A DNA stretch of 49,687 bases, taken from assembly GCA_944376745.1 (NCBI GenBank), contig CALWDR010000112.1, positions 1 to 49,687 of the forward strand, in the 5' to 3' direction. Source of the stretch: an uncultured Lachnospiraceae bacterium. GTDB taxonomy: Bacteria; Bacillota; Clostridia; Lachnospirales; Lachnospiraceae. Under the pieces are notes generated by a model. That model did no database searches and had not been told where the DNA came from. It saw only the letters and a program-made list of their open reading frames with translations. Positions 31,090 through 39,920 of this stretch are shown here, in pieces. The stretch's first letter is position 1. Each line of letters opens with the position of its first letter. A program made the translations under genes and the position numbers.

Positions 31090-32808
31090 TTACGCCATCT
31101 CATACACGCTGCCCGTCCCGCAGCCCTCCAGCTCCACCTTCCTTACGAGGCAGTCCTTCTCATGGAAGGCGGCTCCGTAACAGAGTACCTTCTTATACCC
31201 TTTCAGGAACTTCTTCGCATATCGCTTCACATCCATCTGCCGTAGGGCCTTCCGGCAATCCTCCTCCATCTGCGCCTCCGTCCGTGAGCGCTTCACCTCT
31301 ATGAGAATGGCAGTCCGGTTCTTCCGGTCCTTCACCACCACATCCGTTCTTCCCAGCCCGTTCTCCCCATTGGAATTTACAATATAACCGGCTCCCGAAA
31401 ACAGCCCCGCCACGAAGGCGTGGTAATAATCCTCCCTGTAGTCGTAATAGCTGATGGAATCGCTCAAAATCTCCGAAACGGCCTCCGTGACGGTCTCCTC
31501 GTCCCCCGCCCACCAGGCGGCGAACATATCCCCACGCTCCTGTGCCTTCACAGGCGCCGTCTCCCGGAACCATTCCACAATGGTATCCCCGAAAATCGTC
31601 CGCACCTCCCGGTTGGGTATCCGCAGGCAGAATTCCCCGGCCTCCGGCTTTTCCCTCTGTTCCGCTTCCCGGTCCCGGGTCAGGTACCCCGTCAGATAGA
31701 GGATTCCCCAGGAATCGCTCTCCGAAGCCTCCCGAAAATCATAGGTGGATTCCTCGCTGACCCGCACCCGCACATAACCTCCTGCCAGAAGGGTCTCAAA
31801 TTTATCGTTGACCTCTAGATCCTCCCTGCCGATAAAGCGCCGGATAATATCGTTGTGGCTGGTGTCCTTCCAGTAATTGCCCGGCCTGGTATCCGGGTCC
31901 GCCCCAAGGTCGCTCACATAATTTAAAACATCCCAGGGACAGTAAATATCATAGGGTCCAAACTGATAGCCGTCGTACCACTCCTTCACCGCCAGGCCGT
32001 GGGAGCTTAAGCCCGCCTTCGCAAGAATCCCCTCCACCTCCCTGGCCGTAAAGCCAAAGCAGTCCAGATAATTTTTCCCTGCCACGGAATTTACTTTAAA
32101 ATGATTGGTTCCCGTAAAAATGCTCTCCCTGGCAACCCGCAGACAGCCGGTGACAACGGCAAATTTCAGGAAATCGTTGGTCTTAAAAGCACTGCTCATC
32201 AAGCTGCGGATCACGTCCAGCATTTCCGAATAATACCCGTACTCGCTGGCTTTTGCCAGGGGCACGTCGTATTCGTCGATCAGCAGGATGGCCGGGCGGC
32301 CATAGTGGGCATGCATCATACGGGTAAGCAGAAATAAGCTGTTTCGCACCTCCGCCTCTGTGGCAGTTCTGGCTTTCAGTCTCGCAAAAGAGGCTCTGTC
32401 ATCCTTGTCAACCTTCTCACTTTCCGCCAGATCATCATGCTCAATGCACACACTGGAAAGATTAAAGCATAGCTGGTCATAGGATGCGCGAAATGTCCTG
32501 TTAGCCACATCCTTAAAGCTGATAAACAACACCGGCCACTGATTTCTCCACTCCCGGCACAGCTCCGCATGCCTGGTGATTTCCAACCCCTCAAAAATTT
32601 CCCGGCTGTCCTTACGGATATCAAAGAAATTTTTCAGCATGCTCATAGCCAGCGTCTTGCCGAACCGGCGGGGGCGCGTGATCAGATTCACCTTGAACCT
32701 GTCCTGCAGCAGCTCCACGATCAGCTTCGTCTTATCTACGTAATAGCCCCCGCTTTCCCGGAAGGACGCGAAATTCTCCTCGCCGATGGGTATCACAATG
32801 TTCGCCAC
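31090..32808 (-). CDS. AAA-ATPase-like protein with PD-(D/E)XK nuclease-type C-terminus
   Basis: About 572 aa. The N-terminus reads YYVDKTKLIVELLQDRFKVNLITRPRRFGKTLAMSMLKNFF, with a Walker-A-like RPRRFGKT, and ILLIDEYDVPLAKA as Walker B. The C-terminal region holds RTDVVVKDRKNRTAILIEVKRS, a PD-(D/E)XK-like core (DUF1703 group). Such proteins are numerous in gut Bacteroidetes and clostridia and their function is unknown. The start is a GTG at 32808 with AGGAGG 8 nt upstream; a GTG three codons earlier abuts the site and is less likely. Confidence 0.88.
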   Translation of the reverse strand: MANIVIPIGEENFASFRESGGYYVDKTKLIVELLQDRFKVNLITRPRRFGKTLAMSMLKNFFDIRKDSREIFEGLEITRHAELCREWRNQWPVLFISFKDVANRTFRASYDQLCFNLSSVCIEHDDLAESEKVDKDDRASFARLKARTATEAEVRNSLFLLTRMMHAHYGRPAILLIDEYDVPLAKASEYGYYSEMLDVIRSLMSSAFKTNDFLKFAVVTGCLRVARESIFTGTNHFKVNSVAGKNYLDCFGFTAREVEGILAKAGLSSHGLAVKEWYDGYQFGPYDIYCPWDVLNYVSDLGADPDTRPGNYWKDTSHNDIIRRFIGREDLEVNDKFETLLAGGYVRVRVSEESTYDFREASESDSWGILYLTGYLTRDREAEQREKPEAGEFCLRIPNREVRTIFGDTIVEWFRETAPVKAQERGDMFAAWWAGDEETVTEAVSEILSDSISYYDYREDYYHAFVAGLFSGAGYIVNSNGENGLGRTDVVVKDRKNRTAILIEVKRSRTEAQMEEDCRKALRQMDVKRYAKKFLKGYKKVLCYGAAFHEKDCLVRKVELEGCGTGSVYEMA

Positions 32809-32896
32809 AGCCTTCACCTCCTGCTATTTCAAAAGATTCCCCCCGCACAAACGGCAAGCTTCCTTACCGCAACAGTGGGTTCCTGCCCGGAGAGCT

Positions 32897-32987
32897 TTTT
32901 ATTCTATAGGGAAGTTCGAGGAACCTTCCTAATAGAATAAAAAAATCCGCCATACCAGGTACTTCCTGCCCTTAGTATAACGGATTT
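32897..32987 (-). terminator. Two hairpins downstream of the glucokinase operon
   Basis: The minus-strand hairpin aaatccg...cggattt (32943-32987) runs directly into TTTTTTTATT and is a good terminator for the glucokinase operon. Just beyond it, 32897-32942 forms a second hairpin with 11-bp AT arms (ttttattctat / atagaataaaa) and an inner ggaag-ttc / gaa-cttcc stem. The rest of this 321-base gap is the tandem array. Confidence 0.7.
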
Positions 32988-33015
32988 CTCTTTAAAATAC
33001 AATCACCTTTTCGCA

Positions 33016-33155
33016 CCCGGCCCTTTCCTCCAACATCAGCCGTGCGCGGTCCCGGCCCTTTCCTCCAACATCAGCCGTGCGCGGTCCCGGTCCTTTACTC
33101 CAGGATCAACCGTGCGCAGTATCGGCCCTTTACTCCAGAATCAGCCGCACGCAGC
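33016..33155 (-). repeat. 35-bp tandem array copying the glucokinase 3' end
   Basis: Four units of exactly 35 bp start at 33016, 33051, 33086 and 33121. The unit at 33121 carries the gene's last codons and TAA stop; the three further units are downstream degenerate copies of that gene end (ccggccctttcctccaacatcagccg type). Confidence 0.88.
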
Positions 33156-34070
33156 CGTAGATCCCGGCGTCGTTGCCAAGGGTTGCCAGCGCGAATTTCG
33201 TCTCTTTGCAGGAAGAAAAGGCCTCCCCCCGGAAACGCTCCTGCACCGCGTCCAGCAGGGGCTGGCCGGCCTTGGACACGCCGCCGCCGATGACGAAGAT
33301 CTCCGGGTCCACCACGCAGGAAATAATGCTTAAGCCCCTGCCCAGCACTCCGGCAAATTTGTCCACGACCCCTGCGGCCACCTTGTCCCCGGCCTTGTAA
33401 GCGTCGAAGACATCCTTGGCCGTCACATTTCCCACGCCGTCCAGTGCGCTGGCCTCATGCTCTCCCGCCAGGGCCTGTCTGGCCAGGCGCGCCAAACCGG
33501 TGGCGGAGCTGTACTGCTCCAGACATCCCTTCCGTCCGCAGCCGCAGACCTCCGTCTCATGGGGGTTCATGGTGATGTGCCCGATCTCGCCGCCTGCGCC
33601 GTGAGCTCCGGCCACAACCTTGCCGCCCACGATGATGCCGCCGCCCACGCCGGTTCCAGAGTCACCATCACCACGTCCTGATAGCCCTTGCCGCCGCCCT
33701 GCCACATTTCGCCCAGAGCCGCCACATTGGCGTCATTGGCGGCCTTCACCGGGATACCGGACATTTTCCCGGACAGCTCCTTCGCCACAGCCACATGGCC
33801 CCAGCCCAGGTTCACGCAGACAGAGACCTCTCCGTTTGCGTCCACCGGCCCCGGGATCCCGATCCCGATTCCCTGAATCTCCTCCAGGGCGATCTGCTTC
33901 TCCGCTATCTTGGCCTTCAAAGCCGCCGCCACATGGTCCAGAATGTATTTTCCATTTTCGCTGGTGTCCGTGGGAATCTCCCATTTTTCCAGCAGGACGC
34001 CTGTGGTCTCAAAAAGCCCGATCTTGCAGGTGGTCCCACCCACGTCCACGCCAAAGCCATATTTTTTCAT
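33130..34070 (-). pseudogene. ROK-family glucokinase, single-base frameshift
   Basis: Read together the two frames make a full glucokinase of about 313 aa: MKKYGFGVDVGGTTCKIGLFE (ATP-binding loop), GIGIGIPGPVD, NDANVAALGE, then GTGVGGGIIVGG, the zinc-binding CGCGRKGCLEQY and VIGGGVSKAG. The shift is near 33656: the minus strand reads CTGGAACC where CTGGGAACC would keep the frame (VTL-GTGVGGG). One G is missing from a short G-run. This could be a real inactivating mutation or a sequencing error. GAGGGATAAAA site before the ATG. It is the last gene of an operon with the two membrane protein genes at 34087-35270. Confidence 0.85.
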
Positions 34071-34086
34071 TTTTATCCCTCGTTTT

Positions 34087-34554
34087 CTAACGCACCTTGC
34101 GCTTAGTCTGCATAATTTTCACAAATTCCGGGTCGGCCTCGATCACGATTGCCGTCCGCTTGTCCTGAATGTTGGCCACCAGGGTGTAGATCTCGCTGAC
34201 GTTGGCCTTATTGCAAAAATACTTGGTCACCTGCTGAGGCTCGATCTTCTTCACCATGTACTCCACATCGCTCATCTTCAGAGACATTTTTTTCTTGCGG
34301 CGGGCCTTGTTGTAGATGGCGGAAATGTCCATCTCATCGCTGAAATAGCTGAATTCATACTCCACATACGCATGGGTCTGAAGCCACATAAAGAGGATGC
34401 CAAAGCCCACCAGCACGATCATCGCAATGATGCTTCCGCTTAAGGCAAAAAACAGAAACATCGCCACTGCCGCCGCCAGAGCCGCAATCCTGCCCAGCTT
34501 GTGTCCCGCGCCCTCTCCTACCTGCGCCATCCATTCCAATGGTTTCTCGTTCAT
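34087..34554 (-). CDS. Membrane protein of unknown function (DUF6106-like)
   Basis: 155 aa from the ATG at 34554, which has AAAAGGAGAAAC upstream; the longer frame is unlikely. Two hydrophobic segments (about residues 20-37 and 40-58) form a hairpin in the membrane, followed by a cytoplasmic domain with EYEFSYFSDEMDISAIYNKARRKKKM and NIQDKRTAIVIEADPEFVKIMQ. It lies 24 nt after the gene upstream and 16 nt before the glucokinase. Function unknown; the DUF6106 label is tentative. Confidence 0.6.
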   Translation of the reverse strand: MNEKPLEWMAQVGEGAGHKLGRIAALAAAVAMFLFFALSGSIIAMIVLVGFGILFMWLQTHAYVEYEFSYFSDEMDISAIYNKARRKKKMSLKMSDVEYMVKKIEPQQVTKYFCNKANVSEIYTLVANIQDKRTAIVIEADPEFVKIMQTKRKVR

Positions 34555-34577
34555 TTTGTTTCTCCTTTTCTTGTTCT

Positions 34578-35270
34578 TTATTCTCCCAGCAAATAGACAA
34601 ATACGTCCTTTGCCATCTTTATATGTTCTTCGTTGGCGGTAACGGGGATCGCCATATAGACCTCCGTCCCGTAATAGCCCGCCTCTGTCAGCAGATTTCC
34701 CTCCGGCAGCTTTAAGCCGCACACATACTCCTCTCCGGTCTCCTCGTCCACTGCCGTGTAGAGGTCGTCGGCATATTTTTCCATCTGCTCCTCCGAAAGC
34801 ACCGTCTCCATTTCCAGGAAACCGCCGTCGGGTCCAAACATATCCAAAATGTATTTATCTCCCGCCAGAATGTCGATATCCGATGCCGCCACTCGCGCCA
34901 TCAGGCTCTGCATGGTCGCCATGTCCATCTGGCCGCCGGAGCCGTCCTCCGTCAGATACAGGTTCGAGGTGACGCTGATGGTTACCTCCTCCGGGTTGTA
35001 ACCATTTTCCGTGAGGTATTTGTTGAAAATGTCTTCCTCTTCCCCGTCTTCCGTCTGCACCGCCCCCAGCGAGTTCACCAGCGCCACATTCAGAAGTATC
35101 TCCGGGTCCGGATTCACGATTTTGTAGATAATATAAATGATAAGCGCCAGGCCCAGCGCAATGGCCAGCAATACCAGCCTGTAGTACGCCCAGATCTGTT
35201 CCACCTTCTCCCTGGGCGTCATATCCTTGAATGCTTTGGTCCGCTCCCTTACTTTCTTATGCTCTGCCAT
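34578..35270 (-). CDS. Single-pass membrane protein of unknown function
   Basis: 230 aa from the chosen ATG at 35270 (AAAGGG about 10 nt upstream). The N-terminus is charged (MTPREKVEQIWAYYR), followed by one transmembrane helix (about residues 34-52) and an acidic extracellular domain of about 175 residues containing DIDILAGDKYILDMFGPDGGFLEM, loosely like a periplasmic binding fold. First gene of the glucokinase operon, with a good promoter 131 nt upstream. Confidence 0.6.
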   Translation of the reverse strand: MAEHKKVRERTKAFKDMTPREKVEQIWAYYRLVLLAIALGLALIIYIIYKIVNPDPEILLNVALVNSLGAVQTEDGEEEDIFNKYLTENGYNPEEVTISVTSNLYLTEDGSGGQMDMATMQSLMARVAASDIDILAGDKYILDMFGPDGGFLEMETVLSEEQMEKYADDLYTAVDEETGEEYVCGLKLPEGNLLTEAGYYGTEVYMAIPVTANEEHIKMAKDVFVYLLGE

Positions 35271-35400
35271 ATCTTCTGCCCTTTCCAAACGATAAAAAAC
35301 ACGCCCTGCGGCCTTTCTGCGATCCTGCGCGGTAAGGTCCGCCTCCACAGGCAGCCTCCATTGCGCCAGCCGGACCCTGGTCCACAGCCGTCATAGATAA

Positions 35401-35429
35401 ATAGTAAAGATTTCAGCGATTCTTGTCAA
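35401..35429 (-). promoter_or_regulatory. Promoter of the glucokinase operon
   Basis: Minus strand TTGACA (35424-35429), 17-bp spacer, TACTAT (35401-35406). Confidence 0.65.
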
Positions 35430-35559
35430 TGTTTTTCGGGCAATTTATAGTTTTTTAAGATATGCCGGTCACCATTCACAGGCCAGTTCCGCAGGGTATT
35501 TTTGCGTGTGCAGAGAAGTAAGTGCCCCCAAAAAACCGAGGGCTGCAGCTCCAAAAGGC

Positions 35560-36027
35560 TTACGGGAGCTTGCAGACATCCACCCAGCTCACATAACCGG
35601 AATACTCCTCCAGCTCCTTGATGGAAAGCTCGATGGCGCTGTTGGCGCTGCCGCAGGCCGGAAAGACCGTCTCAAAGCGTTTGAGGGATTCGTCCAGATA
35701 CACCTCCACGCCCTCCTTCACCGCAAAGGGACATACGCCTCCCACCGCATGCCCGATCAGGGGCTCCGCCTCGTCAAAGGACAGCATCTTCGCCTTTGTG
35801 CCGAACCGGGCCTTATACTTGGCGTTATCGATCTTGGCGTCCCCCGCCGTGACGATCAGCACCACTTTATCTCCCACATGGAAGGAGAGGGTCTTGGCGA
35901 TGCGGCACTCCTCACAGTGCAGGGCCTCCGCCGCCAGGGCCACCGTTGCGCTGGAGCTGTCAAATTCCAGGATCCTGTCGGCAATCCCCCTGGACTTAAA
36001 ATAGGTTCTTACATTTTCAATGGACAT
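35560..36027 (-). CDS. YbaK/EbsC-family aminoacyl-tRNA deacylase-like protein
   Basis: 155 aa. The YbaK/ProX fold is indicated by AKTLSFHVGDKVVLIVTAGDAKIDNAKYK, with the catalytic-region Lys 45 in AKTL, and by LIGHAVGGVCPFAVKEGVEVYLDESLKRFETVFPACGSANSAIELS. Relatives clear mischarged tRNAs (Cys-tRNA-Pro, Ala-tRNA-Pro); which one this serves is not clear. GGAGGTAAGGCAGA precedes the ATG. It lies just behind the tRNA-Tyr gene. Confidence 0.88.
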   Translation of the reverse strand: MSIENVRTYFKSRGIADRILEFDSSSATVALAAEALHCEECRIAKTLSFHVGDKVVLIVTAGDAKIDNAKYKARFGTKAKMLSFDEAEPLIGHAVGGVCPFAVKEGVEVYLDESLKRFETVFPACGSANSAIELSIKELEEYSGYVSWVDVCKLP

Positions 36028-36062
36028 TCTGCCTTACCTCCGAATCTGTTTCCTCTGTCATT

Positions 36063-36096
36063 AAAAAAACACATCCCCTCATCAGAAATGTGTTTT
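36063..36096 (-). terminator. Terminator of tRNA-Tyr
   Basis: Stem aaaacacat / atgtgtttt (36066-36074 and 36088-36096) with a 13-nt loop, followed on the minus strand by TTTTTTT. Confidence 0.8.
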
Positions 36097-36105
36097 CTTT
36101 TATAA

Positions 36106-36187
36106 TGGATGGAGAAGGATTCGAACCTTCGAAGGCGGTGCCAACAGATTTACAGTCTGCCCCCTTTGGCCACTCGGGAATCCATCC
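36106..36187 (-). tRNA. tRNA-Tyr (anticodon GUA)
   Basis: 82 nt on the minus strand, class II with a variable arm. Acceptor stem GGATGGA pairs with TCCATCC, discriminator A at 36106, T-loop GGTTCGAATCC, anticodon loop CTGTAAA with GTA at 36151-36153. The 3' CCA is not encoded, so it must be added after transcription. It stands alone. Confidence 0.96.
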
Positions 36188-36227
36188 ATATGCCGGTCAG
36201 ACAGGCCCTCCTGCCTGACCGAAATTG

Positions 36228-36256
36228 ATTATACCATAAGTGCTTTGCGACTGCAA
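36228..36256 (-). promoter_or_regulatory. Promoter of tRNA-Tyr
   Basis: Minus strand TTGCAG (36251-36256), 17-bp spacer, TATAAT (36228-36233). A short GC-rich dyad (ggtcag...ctgacc) lies between it and the tRNA 5' end. Confidence 0.75.
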
Positions 36257-36314
36257 GCTTTTTTCGTAATTTTATTTTCCATTAGGAATGGCCTTTTTTA
36301 ATGGGATCATCATA

Positions 36315-36342
36315 TTGACTTTTTTTGCAAAAATGTTACCAT
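36315..36342 (+). promoter_or_regulatory. Promoter of the alpha-mannosidase operon
   Basis: TTGACT (36315-36320), 16-bp spacer, TACCAT (36337-36342). A tttgca motif lies in the spacer, similar to the direct repeats at 43628 and 45727. Confidence 0.5.
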
Positions 36343-36377
36343 GAAATTACATTTTATACGGTGAGAAGGAGTGCAAA

Positions 36378-38813
36378 ATGAAGAAACTATACATGATCGG
36401 AAATGCCCATTTAGACCCGGTGTGGCTCTGGCCCTGGCAGGAGGGGTTCCAGGAAAATAAGGCCACCTGCCGCTCCGCCCTGGACCGGCTGAAGGAATTC
36501 GACAACGTCGCCTTTACTTCCAGTTCCGCCCAGTTCTACGAGTGGATCGAACAGAACGACCCGGCCATGTTTGTGGAGATTGCCGCCCGCGTCAGGGAAG
36601 GCCGGTGGGTACTGTGCGGCGGCTGGTGGGTGCAGCCGGACTGCAACATTCCCGGCGGGGAAGCCTTCGCCCGCCACGGGCTGATCTCCCAGAATTATTT
36701 TCAGGAAAAATTCGGCGTCACCGCCAAAACCGGTTATAATGTGGACAGCTTCGGCCACAACGGCATGCTTCCCCAGATCCTGAAGCTCTCCGGCATGGAG
36801 AATTACGTGTTCATGCGGCCCCATCCCCATGAGAAGGAGCTGCCGGCAAGGAACTTTATCTGGGAATCCGCCGACGGCTCCCGGGTGCAGACCTTCCGGC
36901 TGCCCATATCCTACAACGTTTCCCGGAAGTTGGAGGAGCATCTCCAGAAATGCCGGGAGGAGTTCGATGCGGGCGTCGATGAGCTGATGTGCTTTTACGG
37001 CGTTGGAAATCACGGCGGAGGACCCACCATCGAGAACCTTCGGACCATCCAGCGGCTGCAGAAGGAATGGACGGATGTGGAGATCCTCTTTTCCGACCCC
37101 GACACCTATTTTGCGGATCTAAAGGAGAAATATTCCGATTTTCCCGTGGTTCACGGAGATCTGCAGCACCATGCCAGCGGCTGCTACAGCGCCCACTCTC
37201 AGATCAAAATGCTGAACCGCCGGGCGGAGAATGCCCTGCTTCGGGCCGAGAAATTCTCCGCGCTGTCAGAGGTGCTCACCGGCGTCTCCTGCCCCGCAAG
37301 CTTTACGGAGGGCTGGAAGCGGGTGCTTTTCAACCAGTTCCACGATACCCTGGCCGGCTCCGCCATCGAAAGTGCCTACGAGGATGCCAGAAATGACTAC
37401 GGCGAGGCCCTGTCCATCGCGGCCCGCAATGAAAACAACGGGCTGCAGGCCATCTCCTTCGGCATCCAGATCGAGCCCGAGGACGACATGAAGCCTCTGG
37501 TAGTCTTCAATCCCCACTCCTGGCCGGTGACAGAGCAGGTGGAAATTGAGACAGGCGCCTTCTCCACCTGCTGTCCCGGACACGACTACCAGATCAAGGA
37601 CGATCTGGGAAATGTGATTCCCTCCCAGCTTGTGACCCCCGAGGCCACGGCCCTGAACCGGAAGCGGATCGTATTTTCCGCCCAGGTTCCGGCTCTTGGC
37701 TACCGGACCTACCGCCTCTACGGGCTGAGGGAAGCCCCTGCCGAAGCGCCGGAAAGCGGAACCTCCGAGAGCCTGACCCTGGAAAATGAGAAGCTCAAAG
37801 TCGTTTTCGACAGGGACACCGGCGGAATCGCCTCTCTCCTTATGAAAGGCTCTGAAACAGAATTTTGCCGGGACATCCTGGGCAGAGCCGCCGTGATGCT
37901 GGATAAATCCGACACCTGGAGCCATGATGTGTTTGAATTCCATGACCTGGAGGGCTATTTTACCCCCGTATCCATCAAGAAGACGGAGGACGGCCCGGTG
38001 AGAAGCTCCATCCGCGTCACCGGCAAATACAGAAATTCCACGCTGGTGCAGACCTATACTCTGTACCACAACGAAGGACAGCTTCGGGTATCGGCCCGCA
38101 TCAACTGGCAGGAGCATTTCCGGTGCGTGAAGCTGCAATTCCCGGTACGCCTGGATGCGTACCGCGGAACCTATGAGATTCCCTTCGGCGCCATCGAGAA
38201 GGACTGCAACGGCCTGGAGGAGCCCATGCAGCGGTGGATGGATCTTACGGGTACCCAGGAGGGCCGCGGCAGCCGCGTGGGCCTTGCCATTCTCAACAAT
38301 GGCAAATACAGCGCCAGCATGGCGGGAAGCACCCTGGAGCTGACGGTCCTAAGAAGCCCCATATACGCCCACCATCAGCCCGAGATCCTCACCCGTGAGG
38401 AGGACGAGTATACATATATGGACCAGGGCCTCCAACGTTTCTCCTACACGCTGGTGCCCCACACGGGAGACTGGCAGGACTGCGGCATCGTGAAGCGGGC
38501 CGAGGAGCTGAACCAGCCCTGCCCCGCCATCATCGAGACATATCACAAGGGCCCCTTCCCCCAAAGGGCGCAGTACATCCGCATCGACCAGGAAAATATC
38601 ATCCTGACCGCCTTCAAGAAGGCCCACGACGGAAACGGCTATGTGGCCCGCTTCCGTGAGACCAACGGCCTTTCCACCAAGGCCGGGATTTCCATGGAGC
38701 TGTTTGGCCAGACAATCTCTGACACCTTCGGCCCCTACGAGATCAAAACCTACCGGTTCTGCCCAGGCCAGAAAGAGCCGGTAGAGGTCAATTTTTTGGA
38801 GTGGAAGCTATGA
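36378..38813 (+). CDS. Alpha-mannosidase, glycoside hydrolase family 38
   Basis: 811 aa, cytoplasmic (no signal peptide). Zinc-site and catalytic residues are visible: H11 and D13 in NAHLDPVWLWPW, nucleophile D123 in GYNVDSFGHNGMLPQIL, and H322 in FNQFHDTLAGSAIESAY. The helical middle and the large beta-sandwich C-terminal half (VVFNPHSWPVTEQVEIE onward) match full-length GH38. It would trim alpha-mannose residues from imported oligosaccharides. GAAGGAGTGCAAA-type site before the ATG. Its stop overlaps the start of the next gene by ATGA, so the two are translationally coupled. Confidence 0.95.
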   Translation: MKKLYMIGNAHLDPVWLWPWQEGFQENKATCRSALDRLKEFDNVAFTSSSAQFYEWIEQNDPAMFVEIAARVREGRWVLCGGWWVQPDCNIPGGEAFARHGLISQNYFQEKFGVTAKTGYNVDSFGHNGMLPQILKLSGMENYVFMRPHPHEKELPARNFIWESADGSRVQTFRLPISYNVSRKLEEHLQKCREEFDAGVDELMCFYGVGNHGGGPTIENLRTIQRLQKEWTDVEILFSDPDTYFADLKEKYSDFPVVHGDLQHHASGCYSAHSQIKMLNRRAENALLRAEKFSALSEVLTGVSCPASFTEGWKRVLFNQFHDTLAGSAIESAYEDARNDYGEALSIAARNENNGLQAISFGIQIEPEDDMKPLVVFNPHSWPVTEQVEIETGAFSTCCPGHDYQIKDDLGNVIPSQLVTPEATALNRKRIVFSAQVPALGYRTYRLYGLREAPAEAPESGTSESLTLENEKLKVVFDRDTGGIASLLMKGSETEFCRDILGRAAVMLDKSDTWSHDVFEFHDLEGYFTPVSIKKTEDGPVRSSIRVTGKYRNSTLVQTYTLYHNEGQLRVSARINWQEHFRCVKLQFPVRLDAYRGTYEIPFGAIEKDCNGLEEPMQRWMDLTGTQEGRGSRVGLAILNNGKYSASMAGSTLELTVLRSPIYAHHQPEILTREEDEYTYMDQGLQRFSYTLVPHTGDWQDCGIVKRAEELNQPCPAIIETYHKGPFPQRAQYIRIDQENIILTAFKKAHDGNGYVARFRETNGLSTKAGISMELFGQTISDTFGPYEIKTYRFCPGQKEPVEVNFLEWKL

Positions 38814-39772
38814 CAAGTAAAGAACGGGCGCAGCGCGCCATCCATTTTGGGAAGCCCGACCGGCTGCCCATCCTGATCTTCAACGCGGATCTTGCCCAGT
38901 CCGATCTGATCGTCTGCGACGTGGTGGACCATTTTGGGGGAGAAAATAAGGATACCTCCGAATTTGGCTTTGTCTGGGACAGCCGGGACGACACCATGGG
39001 ACAGCCCCGGGAAAACCTACTAAAAGAGTGGAGCGACCTTAAGGACTACCGCTTCCCGGAGGCCGCCCGCCCGGACCGGTTTGCGGATGCCCTGGAGAAA
39101 ATGAAGCTTTACGGAAATGACAAATACTATGTGGCCGGACTTTCCCTGTCCGGCTTCACGGTCATGACATTTCTCCGGGGCTTTGAAAATACCCTGTGCG
39201 ATCTGTACGAGGAGCCGGAGCTTTTGGGGAAGCTGGCCGACGGCGTGTTCGGCTTTGAGGAGGAGGTGATCCGCCTCTCCGCCGGAAAGGGTTTTTCTGC
39301 CGTCGCCTTCTTCGACGACTGGGGGACCCAGGACCGGCTGATCATCAGCCATGAACAGTGGCGCGACTTCTTTAAGCCCCGCTACAAAAGACAGTTTGAG
39401 CTGTGCCACGCGCTGGGGATGGACGTGTATTTCCACTGCTGCGGCTATATCTGGGACATCATCCCGGACCTCATCGAGATCGGCGTGGACATTTTAAATA
39501 TCAGCCAGCCCAACCTCTTCGACCTCCCCAGGCTAGGGCAGGCGTTTAAGGGAAATGTGTGCTTCCTCTGCCCCGTCAGCTATCAGACCACCTCCCTAAG
39601 CGGCACCCGGGAGGATATTTTCCGGGACGCGCGGGAGCTGTACCAGGCGCTGGGCGGGCCGGAGGGCGGGTTGATCGGATACATTGAAGAATATTCCTCC
39701 CTGGGCATGAGCCGGGAAAATTATGAGGCCTGCAAGGAGGCGTTTTTGAGCTGTGGGAGGGATGAGGGGTGA
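38810..39772 (+). CDS. Uroporphyrinogen decarboxylase-like protein (MtaA/CmuA group), first copy
   Basis: 320 aa from the ATG at 38810 (GGAGTGGAAGCT). The fold is that of UroD: GKPDRLPILIFN at the start, FFDDWGTQDRLIISHEQWRDFFKPRYKRQFE in the middle. H209-C-C211 (YFHCCGY) plus C251/C254 could form the H-x-C...C zinc site used by MtaA/CmuA methyltransferases. No heme genes are near, so it is unlikely to serve tetrapyrrole synthesis. The coupling to a GH38 gene suggests a role in sugar metabolism; the reaction is unknown. Confidence 0.82.
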   Translation: MTSKERAQRAIHFGKPDRLPILIFNADLAQSDLIVCDVVDHFGGENKDTSEFGFVWDSRDDTMGQPRENLLKEWSDLKDYRFPEAARPDRFADALEKMKLYGNDKYYVAGLSLSGFTVMTFLRGFENTLCDLYEEPELLGKLADGVFGFEEEVIRLSAGKGFSAVAFFDDWGTQDRLIISHEQWRDFFKPRYKRQFELCHALGMDVYFHCCGYIWDIIPDLIEIGVDILNISQPNLFDLPRLGQAFKGNVCFLCPVSYQTTSLSGTREDIFRDARELYQALGGPEGGLIGYIEEYSSLGMSRENYEACKEAFLSCGRDEG

Positions 39773-39797
39773 GGATGTCAGGGTAACCCCGGACACT

Positions 39798-39920
39798 CTG
39801 TGACAGAAAAAGAGCGGATGGTTCCCGGTTTCTTGGAGTCCTGTGACGGAAAAGAAATGGCGCGTTCCCGGTCTCCCAAAGCCCTGTGACGGAAAAGGAG
39901 CGGAAGTTTTCCGCTCCTAC
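39798..39920. repeat. 43-bp tandem array between convergent genes
   Basis: Units beginning ctgtgac start at 39798, 39841 and 39884, exactly 43 bp apart. A weaker related stretch (ctgtggga) begins at 39751 inside the last codons of the upstream gene. The third unit contains the 3' end of the SIS gene on the other strand. Confidence 0.75.
39897..39917 (-). terminator. Terminator at the SIS gene stop
   Basis: ggagcggaa and ttccgctcc form a 9-bp stem with a 3-nt loop; on the minus strand TTTT follows. It touches the SIS stop codon and lies in the last unit of the tandem array. Confidence 0.5.

Noticed and set aside
38810-39772. Authentic heme-pathway uroporphyrinogen decarboxylase (hemE)
   Set aside because: No other heme genes nearby, a cysteine-containing H-x-C motif and the sugar-gene context point to the MtaA/CmuA-like group.
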